Shown: one piece after another, positions 24,154 to 36,558 of the stretch
How the letters are laid out: every line of letters starts with the position of its first letter
Position numbering within the stretch: the stretch's first letter is position 1
NCBI GenBank assembly: GCA_050741255.1
Contig: JBOIEQ010000027.1
Span: forward strand, 1-36,558
Direction of reading: 5' to 3'
Length of the DNA stretch: 36,558 bases
From: CAZXNF01 sp050741255
GTDB lineage: Bacteria > Pseudomonadota > Gammaproteobacteria > Burkholderiales > SG8-41
Made by a program: the position numbers and the translations under genes
The notes under the pieces: model-generated
The model's input: the letters and a program-made list of their open reading frames with translations, nothing else
Database searches by the model: none
Told to the model about the DNA's origin: nothing

Positions 24154-24176
24154 GCACCGGTCACCCGACCCGCACA

Positions 24177-24201
24177 GCCGGCCGGGGCATCCCCGGCCGG
24201 C
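24177..24201 (+). terminator. Hairpin after pilQ
   Basis: A perfect 11-bp GC-only stem (24177-24187 with 24191-24201) around a CAT loop, followed by a weakly T-rich stretch (CGTTCGCTTT). Probably ends or attenuates the pil operon before aroK. Confidence 0.65.
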
Positions 24202-24238
24202 CGTTCGCTTTGGCGCCGGCCGCGCGAAGGCCATCCAT

Positions 24239-24244
24239 TACAAT
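24239..24244 (+). promoter_or_regulatory. Possible -10 hexamer (TACAAT) for aroK
   Basis: TACAAT ends 6 bp before the aroK ATG, so transcription would begin at the start codon itself. No -35 or ribosome site was found. Confidence 0.45.
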
Positions 24245-24250
24245 CGCGGC

Positions 24251-24820
24251 ATGACAGCGCACGCGGACGCGGCGATCCCCGCCGCGCCTTCGATACCCGG
24301 CAATGTGTTTCTCGTCGGCCTGATGGGCGCCGGCAAGTCATCGGTCGGCCGCATGCTGGCCAAGCGGCTCGACAAGGCCTTCGTCGACTGCGATCACGAA
24401 ATCGAACGCCGTACCGGCGTGGGCATCCCCGTCATTTTCGACATCGAGGGCGAAGCCGGCTTCCGCGTCCGCGAAGCGGCCCTGATCGAGGAATTGACCG
24501 CGCGCGACGGCATCGTGCTCGCCACCGGCGGCGGCGCCGTGCTGGATGCGCACAACCGGACGCTGCTGGCCGGCCGGGGCTGCGTGGTGTACCTGCGCGC
24601 CGCGGTGGACGAGCTGTGGCGCCGCACGCGCCACGACCGGCACCGCCCGCTGCTGCGGACCCCCGATCCCCGCGCCAGGCTCACGGAATTGCTGACCGCG
24701 CGCGAACCGCTCTACCAGGAAGTCGCTCACGTGACCGTGGATACCGGCAGCCAGAGCCTGCAGGCGCTCGCCGACCGCATCGTGGAGCGCCTGCAGGAAC
24801 ACCCCGCATGCAAACCCTGA
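24251..24820 (+). CDS. aroK: Shikimate kinase
   Basis: A 189-residue NMP-kinase-fold enzyme that phosphorylates shikimate at O3. Seen: the P-loop GLMGAGKSS at 23-31; the shikimate-binding VDCDHEIERRTG; the conserved FRVRE; the Walker B-like ATGGGAV; and the lid with RPLLRT. About 16 non-conserved residues precede the first strand, so a shorter form is possible, but no better start was seen. It is probably transcribed separately from pilQ (hairpin upstream, own -10). The last 13 bp overlap aroB, the usual partner. Confidence 0.96.
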   Translation: MTAHADAAIPAAPSIPGNVFLVGLMGAGKSSVGRMLAKRLDKAFVDCDHEIERRTGVGIPVIFDIEGEAGFRVREAALIEELTARDGIVLATGGGAVLDAHNRTLLAGRGCVVYLRAAVDELWRRTRHDRHRPLLRTPDPRARLTELLTAREPLYQEVAHVTVDTGSQSLQALADRIVERLQEHPACKP

Positions 24821-25899
24821 ACGTCGCGCTCGGCAGTCGCAGCTATCCCATCGCGATCGGCGAGGGCCTGCTCGCGCGCGGGGAACTGGTCAGGCCGCAT
24901 CTGCCCCAGCCGCGGGCGGCCATCGTGACGGACGCGACGGTGGCGCCGCTGTATCTCGCGCGCCTCGAGGGGGCGCTGGCGACGGCCGGCATTCGCACAA
25001 CGGCGATCGTACTGCCGGCGGGCGAGGCGGCCAAGGACTGGCGCACCCTGAATACCCTGTTCGATGCGCTGGTGGCGGCGCGCTGCGAGCGCCAGACCAC
25101 CCTCATCGCGCTGGGTGGCGGCGTGATCGGCGACATCACCGGCTTCGCGGCCGCCACCTACCAGCGCGGCATGCCCTACGTGCAGGCACCGACCACCCTG
25201 CTCGCGCAAGTGGACTCGTCCGTCGGCGGCAAAACGGCGATCAACCACCCCGGCGGCAAGAACATGATCGGCGCCTTCTACCAGCCGCGGCTGGTGCTGG
25301 CGGACACCAGCACGCTCGCCTCGCTGCCCGCGCGCGAGTACGCCGCGGGGCTGGCCGAGGTGATCAAGTACGGCCTGATCCGCGACGCCGCCTTCTTCGA
25401 CTGGCTGGAGGTGAACCTGGACGCCTTGCTACGGCACGACGCGGGCGCGCTCGCACACGCCGTCGCCCGCTCCTGCGAACACAAGGCCGAGGTCGTGGCG
25501 GCCGACGAACGTGAGGAAAGCGGCGTGCGCGCGTTGCTCAATCTCGGCCATACCTTCGGCCACGCCATCGAGGCCGGCCTGGGCTATGGCGCGTGGCTGC
25601 ACGGCGAGGCCGTCGCCGCGGGCACCGTGCTGGCCGCGCGCGTCTCGCGGCGGATGGGTCTGCTCGAGGCGCCGGCCGTGGCCCGCATTCGCACCTTGTT
25701 CGCCCGCGCGGGCCTGCCGGTAACGGCCCCCGACCTAGGGCGCACGCGCTATCTGGAACTGATGGGTCTCGACAAGAAAGTGGAGGGCGGCCGCATCCGC
25801 TTCATCCTGCTGAAAGCCATCGGTGACGCTTTCCTGACCGCGGAAATTTCGCCGGACGCGCTCGCCGCGGTGCTCGACGATCCGGCCGGCGATGACTGA
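24808..25899 (+). CDS. aroB: 3-dehydroquinate synthase
   Basis: A 363-residue NAD- and Zn-dependent enzyme, second step of the shikimate pathway. Seen: ALGGGVIGDITGFAAATYQRG (NAD-binding); PTTLLAQVDSSVGGKTAINHPGGKNMIGAFYQP (substrate-binding); the Zn ligands in the HTFGHAIE and LHGEAVAAG region; and KADE-like AADEREESGVRALLNLGH. ATG 24808 begins the conserved first strand; the frame is open further upstream inside aroK. It overlaps dgt by 8 bp, so aroK-aroB-dgt form one unit. Confidence 0.97.
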   Translation: MQTLNVALGSRSYPIAIGEGLLARGELVRPHLPQPRAAIVTDATVAPLYLARLEGALATAGIRTTAIVLPAGEAAKDWRTLNTLFDALVAARCERQTTLIALGGGVIGDITGFAAATYQRGMPYVQAPTTLLAQVDSSVGGKTAINHPGGKNMIGAFYQPRLVLADTSTLASLPAREYAAGLAEVIKYGLIRDAAFFDWLEVNLDALLRHDAGALAHAVARSCEHKAEVVAADEREESGVRALLNLGHTFGHAIEAGLGYGAWLHGEAVAAGTVLAARVSRRMGLLEAPAVARIRTLFARAGLPVTAPDLGRTRYLELMGLDKKVEGGRIRFILLKAIGDAFLTAEISPDALAAVLDDPAGDD

Positions 25900-27025
25900 A
25901 CGGGTCCCCGGTCCGGCGCCGTACGCGGTCGGGCCGCACAACACGCGCGGTCGCCTGCTGAAAGAAGCCCCGCCGGTCGGCCGCAGCGAATTCCAGCGCG
26001 ACCGCGACCGCATCATCCACAGCACCGCCTTCCGCCGCCTCGAATACAAGACCCAGGTCTTCGTCAATCACGAGGGCGACCTCTTCCGCACGCGGCTCAC
26101 GCACAGCCTGGAAGTCGCGCAGATCACGCGCTCCATCGCGCGCGCGCTGGGGCTGAACGAAGACCTCGCCGAGGCCATCGCGCTCGCTCACGACCTCGGC
26201 CACACGCCGTTCGGACACGCGGGCCAGGATGCGCTGAACGCCTGCATGAAGCCCTACGGCGGCTTCGAGCACAACCTGCAGAGCCTGCGCGTGGTGGACC
26301 GGCTGGAGGAGCGCTACGGCGCTTTCGACGGCTTGAACCTCACCTTCGAGACGCGGGAGGGCATCCTCAAGCACTGCTCGCGCAACAACGCCCGGACGCT
26401 TGGCGCCATCGGCGAACGCTTCCTCAAGAACCGGCGCCCCTCGCTGGAAGCCCAGTTGGCCAATCTCGCGGACGAAGTCGCCTACAACAACCACGACGTG
26501 GACGACGGGCTCCGCTCGGGCCTGCTGTCGCTGGCGGAACTCGGCGAGATCCCGATCGTCGCCCGCCACCTGCGCGCGGTGAAACGTGCCTATCCGGGCA
26601 TCGGCGAACGCCGGCTGATCCACGAAACCGTGCGCCGCATGATCAACACGCTGGTGAACGACCTCACCGAGCAGACCGCCGCCAACATCCGCCGCCACCG
26701 TCCGCAGACGCTGGAGGACGTGCATCGCGCGCCGCCGCTGGTGGCGTTCAGTCCGGCGGTACGGCGCGAGGAACTCGTGCTCAAGCGCTTTCTGCGCATC
26801 AACCTGTACCAGCACTATCAGGTGGTGCGGATGACCAACAAGGCGAAGCGCGTCATCGCCGAGCTGTTCCGGGCCTTCATGGACGAGCCCCGCCTGCTGC
26901 CGCCGCAGTACCAGACCCGCGCCGAAGCCGACCGCGCCCGCACCGCGGCCGACTACATCGCGGGCATGACCGACCGCTACGCCATGCGCGAACACCGCCG
27001 GCTGTTCGCGGTGGACGAGATCTGA
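25892..27025 (+). CDS. dgt: Deoxyguanosinetriphosphate triphosphohydrolase-like protein
   Basis: A 377-residue HD-domain dNTPase that removes triphosphate from dNTPs and so trims their pools. The metal centre is intact: His71 in RTRLTHSLEVAQ, His100-Asp101 in AHDLGHTPFGH, and a distal Asp in NLADEVAYNNHDVDDG. FRRLEYKTQVF matches the short (type 2) dgt family. Substrate preference is unknown for this class. The start lies inside the aroB end. A 7-bp stem (27037-27043 with 27054-27060) follows 12 bp after the stop. Confidence 0.93.
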   Translation: MTERVPGPAPYAVGPHNTRGRLLKEAPPVGRSEFQRDRDRIIHSTAFRRLEYKTQVFVNHEGDLFRTRLTHSLEVAQITRSIARALGLNEDLAEAIALAHDLGHTPFGHAGQDALNACMKPYGGFEHNLQSLRVVDRLEERYGAFDGLNLTFETREGILKHCSRNNARTLGAIGERFLKNRRPSLEAQLANLADEVAYNNHDVDDGLRSGLLSLAELGEIPIVARHLRAVKRAYPGIGERRLIHETVRRMINTLVNDLTEQTAANIRRHRPQTLEDVHRAPPLVAFSPAVRREELVLKRFLRINLYQHYQVVRMTNKAKRVIAELFRAFMDEPRLLPPQYQTRAEADRARTAADYIAGMTDRYAMREHRRLFAVDEI

Positions 27026-27036
27026 TTCCCTGCCCC

Positions 27037-27060
27037 CGGCGCGGCTTTTCTGACGCGCCG
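27037..27060 (+). terminator. Weak hairpin after dgt
   Basis: CGGCGCG (27037-27043) pairs with CGCGCCG (27054-27060). No T-run follows on either strand, so termination is uncertain. Confidence 0.35.
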
Positions 27061-27095
27061 CAGCAACTCCCGGATATCTTTGGGTTTTCAAGGTC

Positions 27096-27124
27096 TTGCA
27101 GTCCGTGAACTGAGTCGATATAGT
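27096..27124 (+). promoter_or_regulatory. Sigma70-type promoter of gltB
   Basis: TTGCAG (27096-27101), 17-bp spacer, TATAGT (27119-27124). The predicted start is near 27131, giving a leader of about 100 nt before gltB. This is the best-matching promoter of the window. Confidence 0.7.
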
Positions 27125-27126
27125 TC
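27107..27126. promoter_or_regulatory. Inverted repeat over the gltB -10 region (possible operator)
   Basis: GAACT (27107-27111) and AGTTC (27122-27126) are separated by 10 bp, placing the half-sites about 1.5 turns apart and covering the spacer and -10. A bound protein would block RNA polymerase. A second small palindrome, TACAA-CTT-TTGTA (27148-27160), lies in the leader. Confidence 0.4.
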
Positions 27127-27233
27127 AAGGTTCCGCCGCAGTTTTCGTACAACTTTTGTAATCCGGCCGTTGATGCGCCCGGTGCCGCCGCCGACCCGGA
27201 CGCCCGGGCCCGCTCAGTACGACGAGGTGACGT

Positions 27234-31892
<4,659 letters not shown>

Positions 31893-31934
31893 GATCTGAC
31901 GAAACACGAAACGAACGCCGAAGCGAAGACGAGC

Positions 31935-33407
31935 ATGGGAAAAGTCACGGGATTTCTGGAATACGAACGGCTGGCCGAGGCGGCGGAGCCGGTGCGCGAA
32001 CGCGTCAAGCACTACCGCGAGTTCGTCGAGCCGCTGTCGGACGCGCACGCGCAGGTGCAGGGCGCGCGCTGCATGGACTGCGGCATCCCGTTCTGCATGA
32101 CCGGCTGCCCGGTCAACAACATCATCCCGGATTTCAACGACCTCGTTTACAAGAGCGACTGGCAGCGCGCGATCGAAACGCTGCACTCGACGAACAATTT
32201 CCCCGAGTTCACCGGCCGCATTTGCCCCGCGCCCTGCGAGGAAGCCTGCACGCTGCGCATCAACAACGATCCGGTCGGCATCAAGTCGATCGAGCACGCG
32301 ATCATCGACAAGGCCTGGGAAGAGAAGTGGGTCAAGCCCCTGCCGCCCGCGCGCAAGAGCGGCAAGCAGGTGGCGGTGGTCGGCTCCGGCCCCGCCGGAT
32401 TGGCGGCCGCGCAGCAGCTCGCGCGCGCCAGCCACGCCGTGGTGGTGTTCGAGAAGAACGACCGCATCGGCGGCCTGCTCCGCTACGGCATCCCGGATTT
32501 CAAAATGGAGAAATGGCTGATCGACCGCCGGCTCGAGCAGATGGAAGCGGAGGGCGTCGAGTTCCGGCCCAACCATTGCGTGGGTCCGGTGCCGGTCGGC
32601 GCCGGCAACCGCCAGGCCAAACCGGTCGATCCCGAAACCCTGCTCGCCGACTTCCACGCCGTGGTGCTGGCGGGGGGTGCCGAGCAGCCGCGCGACCTGC
32701 CGGTTCCCGGACGGGAACTCGACGGCGTGCACTTCGCGATGGACTTCCTGCCGCTGCAGAACCGCCGCGTCGCCGGCGACCGCGCGGTACCGGAGCTGTG
32801 GGCCAAAGACAAGCATGTCATCGTGATCGGCGGCGGCGACACCGGCTCCGACTGCGTCGGCACCTCCAACCGGCATGGGGCTGCGTCCGTCACCCAGTTC
32901 GAACTGCTCGGTGAACCCGCCAACCCTGAACGCAATCCGGTGTGGCCGTACTGGCCCATCCGGCTGCGCACTTCCTCGTCGCACGAGGAAGGCGTGAAAC
33001 GCGACTGGGCCGTCGCCACCAAACGGTTCAACGGCGAAGGCGGGCGGGTCAAGAGTCTCACCGGCGTGCGCGTGCGCTGGGAGCAGGGCGCAGGCGGCCA
33101 GATGAAGATGGTGGAAGAACCGGGCTCCGAATTCGAGCTGCCGGCCGACCTCGTGCTGCTGGCGATGGGCTTCGTCAGCCCCTTCGCTGGCGCCCTCGAC
33201 GCGTTCGGCGTGGCGAAGGATGCCCGCGGCAATGCGCGGGCGACCACCGACGGCGCGGGCTGCTACACCACCTCCGTGCCCAAGGTGTTCGCGGCGGGGG
33301 ACATCCGGCGCGGCCAATCGCTGGTGGTGTGGGCCATCCGCGAGGGCCGGCAGTGCGCCCGCGCGGTCGACGAGTTCCTGACCGGCCGTTCCGAGCTGCC
33401 GCGTTAA
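31935..33407 (+). CDS. gltD: Glutamate synthase (NADPH) small subunit
   Basis: A 490-residue electron-input subunit passing electrons from NADPH through FAD and two 4Fe-4S clusters to GltB. Cluster cysteines: Cys46, 49, 54, 58 (ARCMDCGIPFCMTGCP) and Cys97, 101, 105 (RICPAPCEEAC). FAD-binding: VAVVGSGPAGLAAAQQL near residue 146. NADPH-binding: VIVIGGGDTGSDCVGTSNR near 296. The C-terminal GDIRRGQSLVVWAIREGR closes the FAD site. The gene follows gltB as an operon and ends before a 10-bp inverted repeat. Confidence 0.97.
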   Translation: MGKVTGFLEYERLAEAAEPVRERVKHYREFVEPLSDAHAQVQGARCMDCGIPFCMTGCPVNNIIPDFNDLVYKSDWQRAIETLHSTNNFPEFTGRICPAPCEEACTLRINNDPVGIKSIEHAIIDKAWEEKWVKPLPPARKSGKQVAVVGSGPAGLAAAQQLARASHAVVVFEKNDRIGGLLRYGIPDFKMEKWLIDRRLEQMEAEGVEFRPNHCVGPVPVGAGNRQAKPVDPETLLADFHAVVLAGGAEQPRDLPVPGRELDGVHFAMDFLPLQNRRVAGDRAVPELWAKDKHVIVIGGGDTGSDCVGTSNRHGAASVTQFELLGEPANPERNPVWPYWPIRLRTSSSHEEGVKRDWAVATKRFNGEGGRVKSLTGVRVRWEQGAGGQMKMVEEPGSEFELPADLVLLAMGFVSPFAGALDAFGVAKDARGNARATTDGAGCYTTSVPKVFAAGDIRRGQSLVVWAIREGRQCARAVDEFLTGRSELPR

Positions 33408-33420
33408 ACTGCGCGGCCCG

Positions 33421-33450
33421 GACCCTGCAGGGCCCACGGCCTGCAGGGTT
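33421..33450. repeat. Inverted repeat between gltD and hemE
   Basis: ACCCTGCAGG (33422-33431) pairs perfectly with CCTGCAGGGT (33440-33449), loop of 8; G33421 and T33450 can add a wobble pair. Each arm contains the palindrome CCTGCAGG. No T-run follows on either strand, so it is a processing stem, weak terminator or operator rather than a typical terminator. Confidence 0.6.
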
Positions 33451-33477
33451 CACCTCCACCACCGGCCTGTCTCGCCC

Positions 33478-34536
33478 ATGTCCCGTCTCAAGAACGACAC
33501 TTTCCTGCGCGCGCTGTTGCGCGAACCGGTGCCCCATACCCCGCTGTGGCTCATGCGCCAGGCTGGCCGTTATCTGCCCGAGTACAACGCCACCCGCGCG
33601 CGCGCCGGCAGCTTCCTCGGATTGTGCAAAAACCCCGACTACGCGACCGAAGTCACGATGCAGCCGCTCGCGCGCTACGCGCTGGATGCGGCCATCGTGT
33701 TCTCCGACATCCTGACCGTGCCCGACGCGATGGGCCTGGGCCTGTATTTCGCGGAAGGTGAGGGCCCCCGCTTCGAGCGGCCGCTGCGCGAGGAATGGGA
33801 AATCGCCAACCTCACCGTGCCGGACCTGTCGGAACTGCGCTACGTGTTTGACGCCGTGGCGTCGTGCCGGCGCGCGCTGGACAACGCGGTGCCGCTGATC
33901 GGTTTTTCCGGCAGCCCGTTCACGCTCGCCTGCTACATGATCGACGGGCGCGGCGGCGAAGGCTTCCCGCGCACCAAGGCCATGCTCTATGCGCGGCCGG
34001 ACCTCCTGCACCGCATCCTCGAGATCAACGCGCGCGCGGTGGTGGCCTACCTGAACGCGCAGATCGAAGCCGGCGCGCAGGCCGTGATGGTGTTCGACAC
34101 CTGGGGCGGTCTGCTGTCCACCGCCGCGTACCGCGAGTTTTCCCTGCGCTATCTGCAACCGGTCGTGGCCGGACTGCATCGCAGTCACGCCGGCGTCCGC
34201 GTGCCCAACATCCTGTTCACCAAGGGCGGCGGCCAGTGGCTGGAAGCGATGGCCGAGACCGGCGCCGACGCGCTGGGCGTGGACTGGATGACGGACCTCG
34301 GCGCAGCGCGCGCGCGGGTCGGCAACCGCGTCGCCCTGCAGGGCAATCTCGATCCCGCCGTGCTCGGCGCGGATGCGGAAGCGGTGCGCCGCGAAACCGC
34401 GCGGGTGCTCGAGAGCTTCGGCAAAGGCAGCGGCCATGTCTTCAATCTGGGCCACGGCATCGACCGCCACACCCCGCCGGAAAACGTCACGGTGCTCGTC
34501 GATACGGTCCACGAACTGAGCGCTCGCTACCACTGA
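33478..34536 (+). CDS. hemE: Uroporphyrinogen decarboxylase
   Basis: A 352-residue TIM-barrel enzyme that removes four acetate carboxyls from uroporphyrinogen III to give coproporphyrinogen III. Seen: the signature PLWLMRQAGRYLPEY with both substrate-binding Arg near the N-terminus; the catalytic Asp in IVFSDILTVPDAMG; FSGSPFTLACYMIDG; the conserved FDTWGG; and the C-terminal NLGHGIDRHTPPENV. ATG 33478 lacks a clear ribosome site. It is separated from gltD by 70 bp containing an inverted repeat, so it may have its own promoter or be read through from gltBD. Confidence 0.97.
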   Translation: MSRLKNDTFLRALLREPVPHTPLWLMRQAGRYLPEYNATRARAGSFLGLCKNPDYATEVTMQPLARYALDAAIVFSDILTVPDAMGLGLYFAEGEGPRFERPLREEWEIANLTVPDLSELRYVFDAVASCRRALDNAVPLIGFSGSPFTLACYMIDGRGGEGFPRTKAMLYARPDLLHRILEINARAVVAYLNAQIEAGAQAVMVFDTWGGLLSTAAYREFSLRYLQPVVAGLHRSHAGVRVPNILFTKGGGQWLEAMAETGADALGVDWMTDLGAARARVGNRVALQGNLDPAVLGADAEAVRRETARVLESFGKGSGHVFNLGHGIDRHTPPENVTVLVDTVHELSARYH

Positions 34537-34569
34537 GCGGGCGTATTTTCCGGGTTTACCGGCCACGGC

Positions 34570-34753
34570 TTATGCACAGCCGGCGGGCCGCAACCGTCCG
34601 CCGACCGGTGGATAAATTCTACTGGGATGGTTGTTGTAACCTATTGATTTTTCGTATATTTATTGCACTATCCGCGAAAAATCTCATTTGTTAGCACACA
34701 CTCTCCATTCAACCCGCATGCCTACTCGGGTTCAGTTAACACAGTTATCCACA
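34570..34753. promoter_or_regulatory. AT-rich hemE-priA gap with three DnaA-box matches
   Basis: Matches to TTATNCACA: TTATGCACA at 34570-34578 (plus), TTATCCACC at 34615-34607 (minus, one mismatch) and TTATCCACA at 34745-34753 (plus, perfect). Between them, 34611-34700 has 30 G/C in 90 bases, against a visibly much higher GC elsewhere. A sigma70-like pair, TTGTTG (34631-34636) and TATATT (34655-34660) with an 18-bp spacer, may serve priA. A 6-bp stem lies at 34711-34716 with 34727-34732. This could be a DnaA-regulated promoter, a DnaA-titration site, or part of an origin. Confidence 0.5.
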
Positions 34754-34788
34754 TCCCGGCGGGCCCGCTCCGCCATGGGCCTGTCGCC

Positions 34789-36558
<1,770 letters not shown>

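Overview
This 36.6 kb window is a gene-dense, high-GC stretch of chromosome that reads as core housekeeping DNA from a betaproteobacterium, probably near Burkholderiales, Rhodocyclales or Nitrosomonadales. The assignment rests on gene order recalled from those groups (lptD-surA-pdxA-ksgA; rubredoxin, thiD, thiE, hemL; cytochrome c4 divergent from engB next to hemB; ponA divergent from pilMNOPQ-aroK-aroB-dgt-gltB-gltD-hemE-priA), a Cys-poor Mg-type HemB and GC-rich codon use. No tRNA, rRNA, IS element, prophage, CRISPR array or defence system was seen, and every large gene is intact apart from the two cut by the window edges.

Region 1 (1-4041, minus strand): a truncated UbiH-family hydroxylase, pepP, murU and amgK. 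MurU and AmgK form the anabolic recycling route that returns MurNAc to UDP-MurNAc. The 213 bp between murU and amgK are odd. They hold a second copy of the first 13 codons of murU, which forms a 21-codon ORF ending in an ATGA overlap with the real start, followed by a roughly 100-bp imperfect inverted repeat of GCCAAG units.

Region 2 (4122-9682, plus strand): lptD-surA-pdxA-ksgA, tightly packed. pdxA has no ATG, GTG or TTG start that keeps its conserved N-terminus; a CTG preceded by GAGG is the best candidate. A (CG)10 tract lies shortly after it.

Region 3 (9699-16544): gloA and a rubredoxin on minus; thiD-thiE-hemL on plus; a diheme cytochrome c4 on minus, separated from hemL by a two-way terminator; engB and hemB on plus; and an unrecognised conserved-looking gene on minus whose end overlaps hemB by 11 bp. 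The 185-bp engB-hemB gap is the most structured non-coding DNA here. It has four successive perfect-stem hairpins and then a weak terminator-like stem with a U-run, about 40 nt before hemB, and looks like a leader RNA or small RNA.

Region 4 (16552-36558): ponA (PBP1a) on minus, divergent from the type IV pilus alignment and secretin operon pilMNOPQ, followed on plus by aroK-aroB-dgt, gltB-gltD, hemE and a truncated priA. gltB has a clear sigma70-type promoter overlapped by an inverted repeat. The hemE-priA gap has about 33% GC in its central 90 bp and contains three DnaA-box matches. Several genes (engB, aroK, ponA) have a -10-like hexamer only 6-9 bp before the start codon and no Shine-Dalgarno, which suggests leaderless or nearly leaderless mRNAs.

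The window joins envelope assembly (LptD, SurA, PBP1a, PilMNOPQ, MurU/AmgK), cofactor synthesis (PLP, thiamine, haem, ubiquinone), aromatic and glutamate biosynthesis, and nucleic-acid maintenance (KsgA, EngB, Dgt, PriA). I found no convincing new protein system. The points most worth checking are the murU leader duplication, the hemB leader RNA, the CTG start of pdxA and the DnaA-box cluster.
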